14,286 bases of DNA from Chryseobacterium gleum (GTDB lineage: Bacteria > Bacteroidota > Bacteroidia > Flavobacteriales_D > Sanyastnellaceae): positions 1 through 14,286 of the forward strand of contig CAMCYM010000018.1 in NCBI GenBank assembly GCA_945883885.1. The letters are read 5' to 3'. The notes under the pieces are model-generated. The model was not told the DNA's origin. It was given only the letters and a program-made list of their open reading frames with translations, and searched no databases. Positions within the stretch are counted from its first letter, which is position 1. Every line of letters starts with the position of its first letter. The position numbers and the translations under genes were made by a program. This document shows positions 6,529-13,406 of the stretch, one piece after another.

Positions 6529-6536
6529 TACCCTTG
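6529..6536 (+). promoter_or_regulatory. Candidate -7 element for the DUF2490 gene
   Basis: TACCCTTG matches TAnnTTTG at five of six fixed positions. It ends 7 nt before the ATG at 6544, or exactly 4 nt before the in-frame GTG at 6541, the spacing seen at other genes here. Confidence 0.4.
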
Positions 6537-6543
6537 TAGCGTG

Positions 6544-7251
6544 ATGCGAAACCTCCTTCTCGCGGTTTGTGGCTTGCTGCTGCTCAGTGCCTTGGCGGCC
6601 CAAACTTCCACCGTCGCCGGACTTTTCCCCACCGTGGACCTCAGTGGCAAGATGGCCACGCGCTGGGACTATACGACCTACTACTTCGGCGCATTCCCTC
6701 CTGTGAACCTGTCCCAACATGCCGGATCCGAAGTGGCAGACGCATTGCTTGTGTATGCAGAACAGGGGCTCGCATTCACATGGAAAGCGCCCCTCACACT
6801 CGGGGCGAGCTATGTGTTTCAACTGGAAAATCTCGGTCAGGAGAACCGACTCCGAGAGCACCGCCTCCACTTCGAAGCGACGGCCCGCCACGCCGTCGGC
6901 AAAGCCCGAATGAAGCACCGAGTTCGATTCGACAACAGATTCATTCACAGCTATTCCACGGGTTCAACGGACTACAAGCACCGCATTCGGTACTTGCTGG
7001 GTGGCGAAATCCCCCTCGGCAACGACAGCTATGTGGCGGCCTATGAAGAAGCATTCTTCACGACCCACACGACTTCCCTTTCACGTTTTTCTGAAAATTG
7101 GGCGGCAGCAGCATTCGGCACACGGTTCCCAGGCAACATGGGCGCCGAAGTGGGACCGCTCTACATCGCTTGGCGGACCGGTCCCGATGCGTGGCTGCAC
7201 CAACTCTACCTGCAGCTTACCTGGAAGCTGTACTTGGATTCCAAGATCTGA
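6544..7251 (+). CDS. DUF2490-family secreted/outer-membrane protein
   Basis: 235 residues from this ATG. A clear signal peptide occupies about 1-20 (MRNLLLAVCGLLLLSALAAQ, likely cleaved after the Ala-Ala-Gln region). The mature part alternates polar and aromatic residues in beta-strand fashion (for example TRWDYTTYYFGAF, YVFQLENLGQENRLREHRLH, FDNRFIHSYS) and ends in strand-like LHQLYLQLTWKLYL, consistent with a small outer-membrane beta-barrel as proposed for DUF2490. No function is known for the family. A GTG one codon upstream (6541) is an alternative start favoured by promoter spacing. GC sampled over four 60-bp lines is about 52-60%, compared with about 72% in a line of the DUF3108 gene. 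Base composition therefore differs from its neighbours, which may reflect transfer or relaxed selection. Confidence 0.75.
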   Translation: MRNLLLAVCGLLLLSALAAQTSTVAGLFPTVDLSGKMATRWDYTTYYFGAFPPVNLSQHAGSEVADALLVYAEQGLAFTWKAPLTLGASYVFQLENLGQENRLREHRLHFEATARHAVGKARMKHRVRFDNRFIHSYSTGSTDYKHRIRYLLGGEIPLGNDSYVAAYEEAFFTTHTTSLSRFSENWAAAAFGTRFPGNMGAEVGPLYIAWRTGPDAWLHQLYLQLTWKLYLDSKI

Positions 7252-7271
7252 GACGGACCTCCTGTCGTCCC

Positions 7272-7279
7272 TATCTTCG
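7272..7279 (+). promoter_or_regulatory. Candidate -7 element for ridA and the downstream set
   Basis: TATCTTCG ends exactly 4 nt (AACC) before the ridA ATG at 7284, in the 32-bp gap after the DUF2490 gene. This suggests ridA starts its own leaderless transcription unit rather than being read from DUF2490. No clear -33 TTTG is seen. Confidence 0.5.
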
Positions 7280-7283
7280 AACC

Positions 7284-7730
7284 ATGTCCGATGCCATTTC
7301 CACCTCCGCAGCCCCGCTCCCGGTGGGCGCTTACCCGCACGCACGGCGTGTCGGTGATTTGCTGTTTCTCAGCGGCGCAGGGCCGCGCATCGCCGGCAGC
7401 GGCAGCGGGGATTCTGCCGTTCCGGGACTGGTGCGTGACGCGAACGGGAACTTCACCGCCTTCGACTTCGAGGCCCAGGTCCACAGCGTCTTCGCGAACG
7501 TCCGCGCCGTGCTCGAAGCCAGCGGATTCGCGTGGGAGGAGCTCGTGGACGTCACGGTGTTTCTGACCGACATGCAGCGGGACTTTGCGGCGTTCAACCG
7601 GCTCTATGCGGAGTATTTTACCACCGCTTCGCCGTGCCGCACGACTGTGGCCATCAACGCCCTGCCCACCCCCATCGCCATCGAGCTGAAGTGCATCGCG
7701 GCGAAAGGCGCGGGAAGTCCGGCACGGTGA
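7284..7730 (+). CDS. RidA-family enamine/imine deaminase, possibly 2-aminomuconate deaminase
   Basis: 148 residues, longer than canonical RidA (about 128). The conserved arginine of the active site is R119 (CRTTVAINALP) and the partner glutamate is E134 (IELKCIAA). The opening PVGAYPHARRVGDLLFLSG and a long loop at about 33-60 with Asp/Gly-rich sequence before FDFEAQ are, as I recall, features of the 2-aminomuconate deaminase subgroup that acts in the meta-cleavage branch of tryptophan breakdown. Canonical RidA instead clears reactive 2-aminoacrylate. The tryptophan 2,3-dioxygenase gene two genes downstream supports the catabolic reading, but none of the intervening pathway enzymes is in the window. 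The gap to the next gene is 16 bp, so co-transcription is likely. Family is secure; the specific substrate is inference. Confidence 0.88.
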   Translation: MSDAISTSAAPLPVGAYPHARRVGDLLFLSGAGPRIAGSGSGDSAVPGLVRDANGNFTAFDFEAQVHSVFANVRAVLEASGFAWEELVDVTVFLTDMQRDFAAFNRLYAEYFTTASPCRTTVAINALPTPIAIELKCIAAKGAGSPAR

Positions 7731-7746
7731 TTGCGTAGCGGAAGAC

Positions 7747-8601
7747 ATGGTCCGTACCCTGTCACTTTTCGCGGTCATGGCCGCCTTGCCTGCGCCGCCG
7801 CAGCCGGTGGCGCCGCCGCAGATTCCGCCTACGGTGCTGAAGAAGGAGCTGGCGCCGGGGGTTTGGCCCGCCCCGCCTGCGGGCGGGCTGACGGCCTTCC
7901 GCCCGGGCGAAAAGCTCACGTACCGACTGCATTACGGATTCATCGACGCCGCGTATGGGGAACTGACGGTGCGCGATGCCGGGCCCGTGAACGGCCGGTC
8001 GACGTGGGAGATGGTCGCGCGCGGCTGGACCCACCGCAGTTTCAATTGGTTCTTCAAGGTCGAGGACACCTACCGCTCGCGCATCGACGTGGCGACCCTG
8101 CATCCCGTTCAGTTCGTGCGGGATGTGTCGGAAGGCGGCTACGAAATCCACCAGGACTACCGCTTCGATTGGCCGCGGCGTTTCGTGGAAACCGAAGAAC
8201 ACCGCCGCCGCCCGCCGACGGGCGAGGGCTTCCGCGTCCCCGAGGGCACGCACGACATGGTCAGCGCGTTCGCGGCGGCGCGGAATTGGGACCTGTCGAA
8301 GGTGCGCAAGGGCGATGTATTGACGATCCACACGCTGATTGACGGCGAGTTGTTTCCGCTCCGGATGCGGTTCGGGGGGCGCAAGACCGTCGAGGTGGAC
8401 GCGGGGACGTGGGACTGCCTCGTGTTCCATCCGGTGATCCAAACGGGGCGGATTTGGTCCGACGAAGGCGATTTAACGGTGTATGTGAGCAACGACCGCA
8501 ACCGGATTCCCGTGCTGGCCGAGAGCGACATCCTCGTGGGGAGCGTACGGATGGAGCTGACCGGCGCGCACGGGCTGCGAAATCCTGTTGCACGTCGGTG
8601 A
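7747..8601 (+). CDS. DUF3108 domain-containing exported protein
   Basis: 284 residues. The N-terminus MVRTLSLFAVMAALPAPPQP looks like a short signal peptide followed by a Pro-rich linker (about 17-46), so the protein is probably periplasmic or attached to the envelope. The DUF3108 domain begins near residue 51 (FRPGEKLTYRLHYGFIDAAYG) and runs almost to the end; its strand-rich pattern suggests a beta-sheet ligand-binding or scaffold fold. The family has no established biochemical role. No -7 box precedes the ATG, but GGAAG lies 4 nt upstream, a weak Shine-Dalgarno-like site. With 16 bp to ridA and 33 bp to the next gene it fits an internal operon position. I recall DUF3108 genes beside tryptophan 2,3-dioxygenase in other Bacteroidota but could not check. 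Confidence 0.85.
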   Translation: MVRTLSLFAVMAALPAPPQPVAPPQIPPTVLKKELAPGVWPAPPAGGLTAFRPGEKLTYRLHYGFIDAAYGELTVRDAGPVNGRSTWEMVARGWTHRSFNWFFKVEDTYRSRIDVATLHPVQFVRDVSEGGYEIHQDYRFDWPRRFVETEEHRRRPPTGEGFRVPEGTHDMVSAFAAARNWDLSKVRKGDVLTIHTLIDGELFPLRMRFGGRKTVEVDAGTWDCLVFHPVIQTGRIWSDEGDLTVYVSNDRNRIPVLAESDILVGSVRMELTGAHGLRNPVARR

Positions 8602-8634
8602 ATCCGCGGGCAGGTTTTCCGAACTTGCCCGGCC

Positions 8635-9597
8635 ATGCCTCAGGAATTTTCCGATGACATCCTGCAGAAGCTCGCGCTCCTGCAGGCCAAATTCGCCGCC
8701 TCCGGCCAAGACCTCGGCGCCTACCTCGAAGGCCTCCTCCACGCCGATTACCTGACCTACTGGGACTACATCCAGCTCGATACGCTGCTCAGCCTGCAAC
8801 GTCCCCTCACGAAGTTCCCAGACGAGCAGATCTTCATCCTCTATCACCAGGTCACCGAGCTCTATTTCAAGCTGGTGCTCAACGAGTTGGACCAACTCAA
8901 CGGCACGCCCTCGGCGGCGAATCTCCTGAAGCGGGTGGGCCGCATCAACCGCTACTTCAGCGCGTTGACGGACAGCTTCGGCGTGATGGTCGACGGCATG
9001 GACCCGGACCAGTTCCTCAAGTTCCGGATGGCGCTGCTGCCGGCCTCTGGCTTCCAAAGCGCGCAATACCGCAAAATCGAAATCCGGTGCACCACCTTCG
9101 ACCGGCTGCTCCACGCCGACTTCCGCGCGGCGCACGCGGCGCACGTGCGGTCGGACCTGCCGGAACTGTTCGAAAAAATCTACTGGAAGTCCGGGGCCGT
9201 GGAGCTTTCCACGGGTGATAAAACACTCACCCTGAAGCAGTTCGAGGCGAAGTACGGAGAAGAACTGCTGGACTGGGCCGGCCATTGCATGGACCACAAC
9301 CTCCGCGCAGCGTGGCGGGCGCTTCCCGAAGCCGAGCGGACGGAGCCGCTCCGGGAGGCCTTCCGCACCCTCGATGCATTCGTGAACGTGCATTGGCCCC
9401 TGGCGCACTACAGGTCTGCCGTGCGCTACCTCCAAAAAGACCCCGCCGACATCGCCGCCACCGGTGGAACGAATTGGCAGAAGTACCTTCCGCCCCGGTT
9501 CCAGCAGCGCGTGTTCTTTCCCGAGCTTTGGACCCCGCAAGAATTGGAGGAATGGGGAAAATCGTGGGTCAAACGCGAAGTATTCGGGCTGGAATGA
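8635..9597 (+). CDS. kynA: Tryptophan 2,3-dioxygenase (heme enzyme)
   Basis: 320 residues. It opens the indole ring of L-tryptophan with O2 to N-formylkynurenine, the first step of the kynurenine pathway, as a cytosolic tetramer. Motifs: YWDYIQLDTLLSLQRP at 42-57; DEQIFILYHQVTELYFKL at 63-80 with distal H71; FLKFRMALLPASGFQSAQYR at 127-146 with R131 for the substrate carboxylate; proximal heme ligand H258 in HWPLAHYRSAVRYL; and ATGGTNWQKYL at 275-285, the equivalent of GTGGSSG in other family members, whose Thr contacts substrate (here TGGT). The ATG follows DUF3108 by 33 bp without its own convincing -7 box. Its stop overlaps the next start (ATGA). The next pathway enzymes (formamidase, kynureninase, kynurenine monooxygenase) are not in this window. 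Confidence 0.96.
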   Translation: MPQEFSDDILQKLALLQAKFAASGQDLGAYLEGLLHADYLTYWDYIQLDTLLSLQRPLTKFPDEQIFILYHQVTELYFKLVLNELDQLNGTPSAANLLKRVGRINRYFSALTDSFGVMVDGMDPDQFLKFRMALLPASGFQSAQYRKIEIRCTTFDRLLHADFRAAHAAHVRSDLPELFEKIYWKSGAVELSTGDKTLTLKQFEAKYGEELLDWAGHCMDHNLRAAWRALPEAERTEPLREAFRTLDAFVNVHWPLAHYRSAVRYLQKDPADIAATGGTNWQKYLPPRFQQRVFFPELWTPQELEEWGKSWVKREVFGLE

Positions 9598-10829
9598 ACC
9601 GTTCACCGCGGGCTGCATGGCTGCTCTGGGGGGCCTTCGTGGTGCTTGCCGTGGCGTGCACGAACGAGGAGCGGACGGTGTACGTGGACGAATGCGCGGG
9701 ACTTCCGACGATTCGGTTCGGGCTTGATTTCGCAGAGTTCGAGGTGGATTCAGGCGCGGTGACGCCGGGGACGACGCTGTCGGAGTTGCTGGATCCGCTG
9801 GGGATCGGGCCGGGCCTCGTGGCCGAACTGACGGACCCCGCCCGCGGCAACTTCGATGCGCGCCGGATGCAAGAGGGCTCGCCGTGGTGGGTCCTGTACG
9901 AGCGCGACGGCCAGCGGACGCCGGCATGGTTCATCTTCCAAGACGACCGCCGGGCGGTTTCGGTGTTTCGGTTGTGCGACAGCGTTTGGGTGCGGCGGGA
10001 AGAGCTGCCGGTCGACACGGTCCTCAACCGGGCACGCGGCATCGTGGATGAAAACCTCTACACGGACATCGAGCAAGCCGGCGCACCGAGCGCCCTTGCC
10101 GTGATGCTCGCAAACGTCTACGCCTACACCATCGACTTCACCCGCCTGCAGGAAGGCGACCAATTCGACGTCCTGTACGAGCGGGAATACGTGAACGGCG
10201 AACCCGTGGGCAATCCCCGCATCCTCGCCTGCCACTTCATCCACAAAGGCAAGGACCGCCCGGCCTATGTGTTCGAAGGCAGCTCCGGACGCGGCTACTA
10301 CGACGGCGACGGAAACTCCATGAAGCGGGCCTTCCTCAAGTCGCCCGTGGAGTTCAGCCGCATCTCCAGCCGCTTCAACAAGAAGCGCTTCCACCCGGTG
10401 CTGCACCGCGTCAAGGCCCACCTCGGCACGGACTACTCCGCGCCACACGGCACGCCCATCCTCGCGGTAGGTGACGGGGTCGTTACGCATTCCGCCTACA
10501 CGTCGGGCAACGGCAACTACGTGAAAATCAGGCACAACGGCACCTACGAGACCCAGTACCTGCACATGAGCCGCCAGGCAGTGCGCAAAGGCGAACGCGT
10601 CACCCAAGGCCAAGTCATCGGCTACGTCGGCTCCACGGGGCTGTCCACGGGTCCGCACGTCTGTTTCCGGTTTTGGAAAAACGGCGTGCAGGTAGACCAT
10701 TTGGCCGAGGACATCCCCTCCGCAGGCCCGGTGGCTGCGGCCGACCGTGCCTCATTCGAGGCATTCCGCGACCGGTGCGCGCGGCTGCTCGGCCCCACCG
10801 GTGAAGAAGACTGTGCAACTTCTGAGTGA
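9594..10829 (+). CDS. M23-family peptidoglycan endopeptidase-like lipoprotein (HxC variant)
   Basis: 411 residues from the ATG that overlaps the dioxygenase stop as ATGA, which implies translational coupling. The N-terminus has positive charges, a hydrophobic core and AVAC at 19-22, so C22 is a likely lipidation site (Leu is at -4 instead of -3). Residues about 45-250 form an N-terminal region like that preceding M23 domains in Csd3/YebA-type enzymes. The LytM domain holds zinc ligands H276 and D280 (HLGTD), H324 (YLHMS), and a last motif GPHVCFRFWKNG in which H355 is present but the usual zinc-ligand His is C357. Cys could still bind zinc. Such enzymes cut peptide cross-links in peptidoglycan. 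The link to tryptophan breakdown is unclear; the grouping may reflect only conserved gene order. Confidence 0.9.
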   Translation: MNRSPRAAWLLWGAFVVLAVACTNEERTVYVDECAGLPTIRFGLDFAEFEVDSGAVTPGTTLSELLDPLGIGPGLVAELTDPARGNFDARRMQEGSPWWVLYERDGQRTPAWFIFQDDRRAVSVFRLCDSVWVRREELPVDTVLNRARGIVDENLYTDIEQAGAPSALAVMLANVYAYTIDFTRLQEGDQFDVLYEREYVNGEPVGNPRILACHFIHKGKDRPAYVFEGSSGRGYYDGDGNSMKRAFLKSPVEFSRISSRFNKKRFHPVLHRVKAHLGTDYSAPHGTPILAVGDGVVTHSAYTSGNGNYVKIRHNGTYETQYLHMSRQAVRKGERVTQGQVIGYVGSTGLSTGPHVCFRFWKNGVQVDHLAEDIPSAGPVAAADRASFEAFRDRCARLLGPTGEEDCATSE

Positions 10830-10917
10830 CTTCGCGCGTCCTACCTCGGCAAACGAACCGGTCGGGGTCGGATAACCTGCAAGAACCTTCCTTTCTCCCC
10901 GGCTGGAACCGACTGCC

Positions 10918-10946
10918 CGCCCTCCGGTGCTCTGCGCCGGGGGGCG
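10918..10946. terminator. Hairpin between convergent M23 peptidase and sufE genes
   Basis: CGCCCTCCGG pairs with CCGGGGGGCG (one G-T wobble) around a 9-nt loop, giving a 10-bp GC-rich stem in the 124-bp gap between two convergent genes. Only a weak T-run (CGTCGTTT) follows on the plus strand and none on the minus strand, so it may act as a factor-assisted or bidirectional 3'-end structure instead of a classical intrinsic terminator. Confidence 0.45.
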
Positions 10947-10953
10947 CGTCGTT

Positions 10954-11388
10954 TCAGGGGGTTCCGCGCGCCTGCAACGCGAGGCCGTAGAGCTTCATCG
11001 CCCGGACCATGGCCTCGAGTCCGTTCGCTCGGGTCGGGCTCAAATGCGCCTGCAGCCCGATGCGTTCGAGGAACCACAGATCCGCTCCGGCCACCTCGCC
11101 CGGCGGCAAGCCGTCGAGCACCTGCAACAACATGGCGACAATCCCCCGCGTGATCAGCGCATCGGCGTCCGCGCGGAACCGCACCTTTCCATCCGCATCG
11201 AGCGCGGCATGCAGCCAAACCCGCGACTGACACCCCCGGATCAGCGCCTCCTCCACCTTGTCCGCCTCGGCGAGCGCTGGCAACTCCTTTCCCAGCTCAA
11301 TCAGGTGCTCGTAGCGGTCTGACCAGTCGTCAAAAAATCCGAATCCTTCCGCGACAGCGGTTTGGCGGGCGTCGAGTTCGCTGGTCAT
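10954..11388 (-). CDS. sufE: SufE-family sulfur acceptor protein
   Basis: 144 residues, the normal SufE size. It takes the persulfide from the cysteine desulfurase SufS and passes it to the SufBCD scaffold for iron-sulfur cluster assembly in the cytosol. The acceptor cysteine is C53 in LIRGCQSRVWL, the family signature, and later stretches (ALITRGIVAMLLQVLDG, AHLSPTRANGLEAMVRAM) fit the SufE fold. The ATG at 11388 is used because homologues begin near this point and a perfect -7 box ends 4 nt upstream; the longer open frame to 11541 runs into sufS. It follows sufS by 40 bp and may be transcribed both from the suf operon and from its own promoter. Confidence 0.94.
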   Translation of the reverse strand: MTSELDARQTAVAEGFGFFDDWSDRYEHLIELGKELPALAEADKVEEALIRGCQSRVWLHAALDADGKVRFRADADALITRGIVAMLLQVLDGLPPGEVAGADLWFLERIGLQAHLSPTRANGLEAMVRAMKLYGLALQARGTP

Positions 11389-11392
11389 GGGG

Positions 11393-11400
11393 CAAAGGTA
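11393..11400 (-). promoter_or_regulatory. Candidate -7 element for sufE
   Basis: Minus-strand TACCTTTG is a perfect TAnnTTTG match ending exactly 4 nt (CCCC) before the sufE ATG, in the 40-bp sufS-sufE gap. It predicts a separate leaderless sufE transcript. No -33 TTTG is evident upstream. Confidence 0.55.
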
Positions 11401-11428
11401 GGGGCTGCTTGCCGGCGCGTTCCCGCCG

Positions 11429-12643
11429 TCATCCCAGCACGCGCGCGGCCCGCTGCACTCCGTCGATGAGCGCGTCCACCTCTTCCTCCGTCGTGTAAAC
11501 GCCCCAGCTCGCCCGCACCGTCCCCGGCAGGCCCCAGCCATCCATCAGCGGCTGCGCGCAGTGGTGGCCCGTCCGGACGGCGATGCCGCGCGCATCGAGC
11601 AGGGTACCGACGTCGTACGGGTGGTGCGCGCCGAGGTTGAAGCTCACCACGCCGATGCGGTGGGCGGCCGTGCCGATGAGGCGCACGCCGTCGATGGCCG
11701 AGAGGCCTGCCGTGGCGCGATGGAGGAGCCGCTGCTCGTGGGCAGCCACAGCTGCCGGCCCGAGCCCGGCGAAGAAGTCCAACGCTGCGGCGAGGCCGAT
11801 GGCGCCGGAGATGTGCGGGGTGCCGGCCTCGAAGCGGAAGGGCGGCGGGGCGTAGGTGGTGCCCCGCTCCAGGTCGACTTTGTCGATCATGTCGCCGCCT
11901 CCCCGCCAGGGTGGCAGGTCTGCGAGTACTTCAGCACGACCGTACAGGACCCCGATGCCGGTGGGCCCGTACACTTTGTGGGCGGAAAAGACGACAAAGT
12001 CCGCGCCCCATTCCGTGACATGGACACCGCCGTGGGCGATGGCTTGGCACGCGTCGACGAGCACACACGCCCCTGCTGCACGGGCGGCCCGCGTCCAACC
12101 CACCACATCGTTCACGGTCCCCAACACATTCGAAACCGCCGTGAATGCAACGAGTTTCGGATGCAATTTCAGTTTCTCCTGAAAATCTTCTCCGTCCAAC
12201 TCACCCGATTCCGTGATGCCGACCACGGCAAGGCGCGCACCGGTGCGCTCCGCGAGCAGCTGCCACGGAACGAGGTTCGCATGGTGCTCCATCCGCGTCA
12301 CCAGCACGACATCCCCCGGTCCTACGTGGGCGTTGCCCCATGCCTGCGCAACGAGGTTGATGCCATCCGTCGCACCCGAAGTGAACACCACCTCGTCCGT
12401 CCGGGCAGCGCCGATGTGCCGCCGCACGGTTTCGCGGGCAGCTTCAAAGGCATCCGTCGCTCGCTGCGACAGGGTGTGCACGCCGCGGTGCACGTTCGCG
12501 TAATCCGTTTCGAGGAAGTCGCGCTCAGCATCGAGCACCGGGCGGGCTTTCAGCGCGGAGGCCGCGGTGTCGAGGTACACGAGCGGTCGGCCGTGCACGG
12601 TGCCGGAAAGGGCAGGAAACTGGGCGCGGACTTCAGCGTTCAT
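11429..12643 (-). CDS. sufS: Cysteine desulfurase SufS (group II, PLP-dependent)
   Basis: 404 residues. SufS removes sulfur from L-cysteine as a persulfide, releasing alanine, and hands it to SufE. Seen in sequence: YLDTAASALK at 23-32, the catalytic/PLP-stacking His in MEHHANLVPW (H120-H121), VDACQA at 196-201, PLP-binding K223 in SAHKVYGPTGIGVLYG, the active-site loop RTGHHCAQPLM with C362, and RASWGVYTT at 377-385. The short loop context of C362 marks the SufS group as opposed to IscS/NifS. The ATG at 12643 gives the family N-terminus and overlaps the end of tlyA by 11 nt, so expression is likely coupled to tlyA; no -7 box is seen here. The open frame extends to 12796 only by chance. Confidence 0.96.
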   Translation of the reverse strand: MNAEVRAQFPALSGTVHGRPLVYLDTAASALKARPVLDAERDFLETDYANVHRGVHTLSQRATDAFEAARETVRRHIGAARTDEVVFTSGATDGINLVAQAWGNAHVGPGDVVLVTRMEHHANLVPWQLLAERTGARLAVVGITESGELDGEDFQEKLKLHPKLVAFTAVSNVLGTVNDVVGWTRAARAAGACVLVDACQAIAHGGVHVTEWGADFVVFSAHKVYGPTGIGVLYGRAEVLADLPPWRGGGDMIDKVDLERGTTYAPPPFRFEAGTPHISGAIGLAAALDFFAGLGPAAVAAHEQRLLHRATAGLSAIDGVRLIGTAAHRIGVVSFNLGAHHPYDVGTLLDARGIAVRTGHHCAQPLMDGWGLPGTVRASWGVYTTEEEVDALIDGVQRAARVLG

Positions 12644-13406
12644 GGATTGGGGGATAGGGAGTCCGCAAGCGGACCCAAACTTCAACATTTCCATCGCCCC
12701 CGACGACCGGAGACTCCATCTGTGCAACCCCCTCCCATCCAGCAGCCTGCGCAGCCGATTCCACCCGCCGCACTGCGGCCTCCCGCAACCGCGCATCGCG
12801 GACGATGCCGTTGCGTCCTAACCCCTGAGGGCCCACCTCAAACTGCGGTTTCACCAGCACCCACACCTCGGACCCCGCCTCGAGCAACCGTCCTACCGCT
12901 GGCAGCACGTGGGTGGCGCTCACAAACGAAACGTCCACCACGGCGGCATCCGGTCGCTCGCCGCACGCGGCACGCACCTCCTCTTCGCCCAAGTCCAGCA
13001 CATTCGTCTGCTCGCGGCACACCACGCGCGGATCTTCCCGCAGTACCTCAGCCAACTGTTCCCGACCTGTATCTACTGCGAAGACCCTTGCCGCACCGCG
13101 CTCCAGGACCACCTGCGTAAACCCGCCCGTCGAAGCCCCGACGTCGAGCACCCGCCGACCTGCCCAAACGAATTCCGGCCACTCCTCGCAGGCAGCAAGC
13201 AACTTCAGCGCCCCCCTGCCGACATAGGACCACGGCTCCTCGACCCACACCAGCTCCACATCCTCCGCTACCCGCACGGACGCCTTGTGCACCACTTCCC
13301 CGTTCACCCGAATGCCCGCTCCTTCGATGGCTTCCACGGCCCGCATGCGCGACGGTGCTAACCCCCGGTCCACGACGAGCCGGTCGAGCCGGATGTCCGT
13401 GTTCAT
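12633..13406 (-). CDS. tlyA: TlyA-family rRNA (cytidine-2'-O)-methyltransferase
   Basis: 257 residues: an N-terminal S4 RNA-binding domain (about 4-58, RLDRLVVDRGLAPSR...IRVNGEVV) and an FtsJ/RrmJ-like methyltransferase domain. SAM motif I is VLDVGASTGGFTQVVLERGA at 87-106 (last bases past the glycine-rich core). The K-D-K-E tetrad of 2'-O-methyltransferases can be placed at K68 (GRGALK), D158 (VVDVSFVS), K186 (LVKPQFEVG) and E242 (GNVEVWV). TlyA enzymes methylate C1920 of 23S rRNA and, in one subtype, also C1409 of 16S rRNA; some are annotated as hemolysins. The gene sits inside the suf set: its ATG overlaps the sufD stop (ATGA) and its 3' end overlaps sufS by 11 nt. This position is unexpected for an rRNA enzyme and implies co-expression with iron-sulfur assembly. 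Confidence 0.93.
   Translation of the reverse strand: MNTDIRLDRLVVDRGLAPSRMRAVEAIEGAGIRVNGEVVHKASVRVAEDVELVWVEEPWSYVGRGALKLLAACEEWPEFVWAGRRVLDVGASTGGFTQVVLERGAARVFAVDTGREQLAEVLREDPRVVCREQTNVLDLGEEEVRAACGERPDAAVVDVSFVSATHVLPAVGRLLEAGSEVWVLVKPQFEVGPQGLGRNGIVRDARLREAAVRRVESAAQAAGWEGVAQMESPVVGGDGNVEVWVRLRTPYPPIHER

Noticed and set aside
6453..6659. 69-codon upstream extension of the pepP frame
   Set aside because: It overlaps the divergent DUF2490 signal peptide region and does not resemble aminopeptidase P; the start at 6452 has a promoter-like box.
8473..9927. 484-codon minus-strand open frame opposite the tryptophan dioxygenase gene
   Set aside because: It crosses three real plus-strand genes and shows no domain; it exists because antisense stops are rare at this GC.
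9750..10700. 316-codon minus-strand open frame opposite the M23 peptidase gene
   Set aside because: Antisense shadow with no motif; the plus-strand LytM domain is clear.
10841..11233. 130-codon minus-strand open frame at the 3' end of sufE
   Set aside because: Mostly a shifted frame of sufE plus the intergenic hairpin region; Arg/Gly-rich translation with no family features.
11561..13120. 519-codon plus-strand open frame opposite sufS and tlyA
   Set aside because: Runs antisense through two well-supported genes; the translation is repetitive in Arg, His and Pro.
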